Below, piece after piece: positions 38,793 to 38,836 of a stretch of DNA of 38,836 bases (position 1 is the stretch's first letter; each line of letters starts with the position of its first letter). This DNA is from Vibrio ouci (GTDB lineage Bacteria > Pseudomonadota > Gammaproteobacteria > Enterobacterales > Vibrionaceae). Location of the stretch: assembly GCF_004551525.1 (NCBI RefSeq), contig NZ_SATR01000041.1, forward strand, positions 1 to 38,836, read 5' to 3'. A model generated the notes under the pieces. That model was not told the DNA's origin and did not search any database. It was given only the letters and a program-made list of their open reading frames with translations. Made by a program: the position numbers and the translations under genes.

Positions 38793-38836
38793 ATGACTTA
38801 TATAGAGCCAACTCTTTGGGCGCAAAAGCAATTCGG
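38793..38836 (+). CDS. IS4-family transposase, N-terminal fragment
   Basis: ATG at 38793, with AAGGA nine bases upstream, opens MTYIEPTLWAQKQFG before the window ends. The WAQ-x-x-F-G pattern is the DNA-binding start of Tn5-like transposases, which in this family continues with a GDxRRT motif. Only 14 full codons are visible, so activity cannot be judged. The two GATC sites at 38757-38765 lie in the promoter spacing (a possible TTGCAT at 38744), which suggests Dam control as in IS50 and IS10. Confidence 0.8.
   Translation, partial: MTYIEPTLWAQKQF

Larger units (their letters stand above)
38689..38836 (+). mobile_element. IS4-family (IS50/Tn5-like) element, left end only
   Basis: CTGTCTCTTATACACAATT (38689-38707) agrees with the Tn5 outside end CTGACTCTTATACACAAGT at 17 of 19 bases. 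A terminator, two GATC sites and the start of a transposase reading frame follow in the expected order. The element continues beyond the window, so its size and the right end are unknown. The last nine bases before it, TCCATTGGA (38680-38688), are the likely target duplicate, since Tn5 makes nine-base copies. Confidence 0.88.

Overview
The window is a stretch of core chromosome from a Vibrio-type gammaproteobacterium (Vibrionaceae, most likely chromosome 1). The reasons are the gene blocks hemCDXY / cyaA-cyaY / lptM-lysA-dapF-yigA-xerC-yigB, rhtB-pldB-yigL, rsmD / ftsY-ftsE-ftsX-rpoH, glpE-glpG and ubiC-ubiA. These match the gene orders known from E. coli and Vibrio, and a Vibrio-style ERIC-like intergenic repeat is also present. 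Protein sequences are close to the E. coli orthologues where I could compare them from memory. No rRNA, tRNA or CRISPR array was recognised.

Layout. 1-592: a small unrecognised block with two short minus-strand ORFs and three consecutive hairpins, closed by the hem operon terminator. 647-4749: the haem operon hemC-hemD-hemX-hemY on the minus strand, divergent from cyaA. 5085-7988: cyaA, converging on cyaY through a shared terminator. 8064-12659: lptM-lysA-dapF-yigA(DUF484)-xerC-yigB, tightly packed (lysine/peptidoglycan precursor synthesis plus chromosome dimer resolution). 12756-21814: accessory and signalling genes, including a FIST/degenerate GGDEF/EAL protein, tapT, a large lipoprotein, an EVE protein, yigL, pldB, rhtB and an EAL-HDOD protein.

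21848-25385: an arsenate-resistance operon. arsR lies behind a promoter with two strong dyads. It is followed by the 3-phosphoglyceraldehyde-dehydrogenase type gene that partners ArsJ, a CX5R phosphatase gene and arsJ. The established logic is that GAPDH converts arsenate plus glyceraldehyde-3-phosphate to 1-arseno-3-phosphoglycerate, which ArsJ exports. The phosphatase between them has no role I know of. An ERIC-like element and a 16-bp inverted repeat sit inside the operon.

25425-30861: an acyltransferase-3 protein, yhhM/yhhL/yhhN homologues, a small HEPN/DUF4145-like membrane protein, an overlooked 26-residue ORF, an AT-rich 0.7-kb gene desert, a YecH-family gene with a sequestered ribosome site, a yhgN gene broken by one base in a G7 run, and rsmD. 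31072-35067: ftsY (with a perfect 14-copy hexamer repeat), ftsE, ftsX, rpoH. 35120-35477: a gap rich in GATC and DnaA-box-like sites. 35478-38667: glpE, glpG, an orphan FliL-like gene, ubiC, ubiA. 38689-38836: the left end of an IS4-family (Tn5/IS50-like) insertion sequence that has landed inside the ubiA terminator hairpin. Its first 16 bases equal the Tn5 'mosaic end'. The element runs off the window.

The strongest candidates for something not already described are the ars-operon phosphatase, the IS-in-terminator insertion with a natural mosaic-like end, the GATC/DnaA-box cluster, the 26-residue ORF and the left-end block. All functional statements rest on reading the sequence and on remembered family knowledge; no searches were run.
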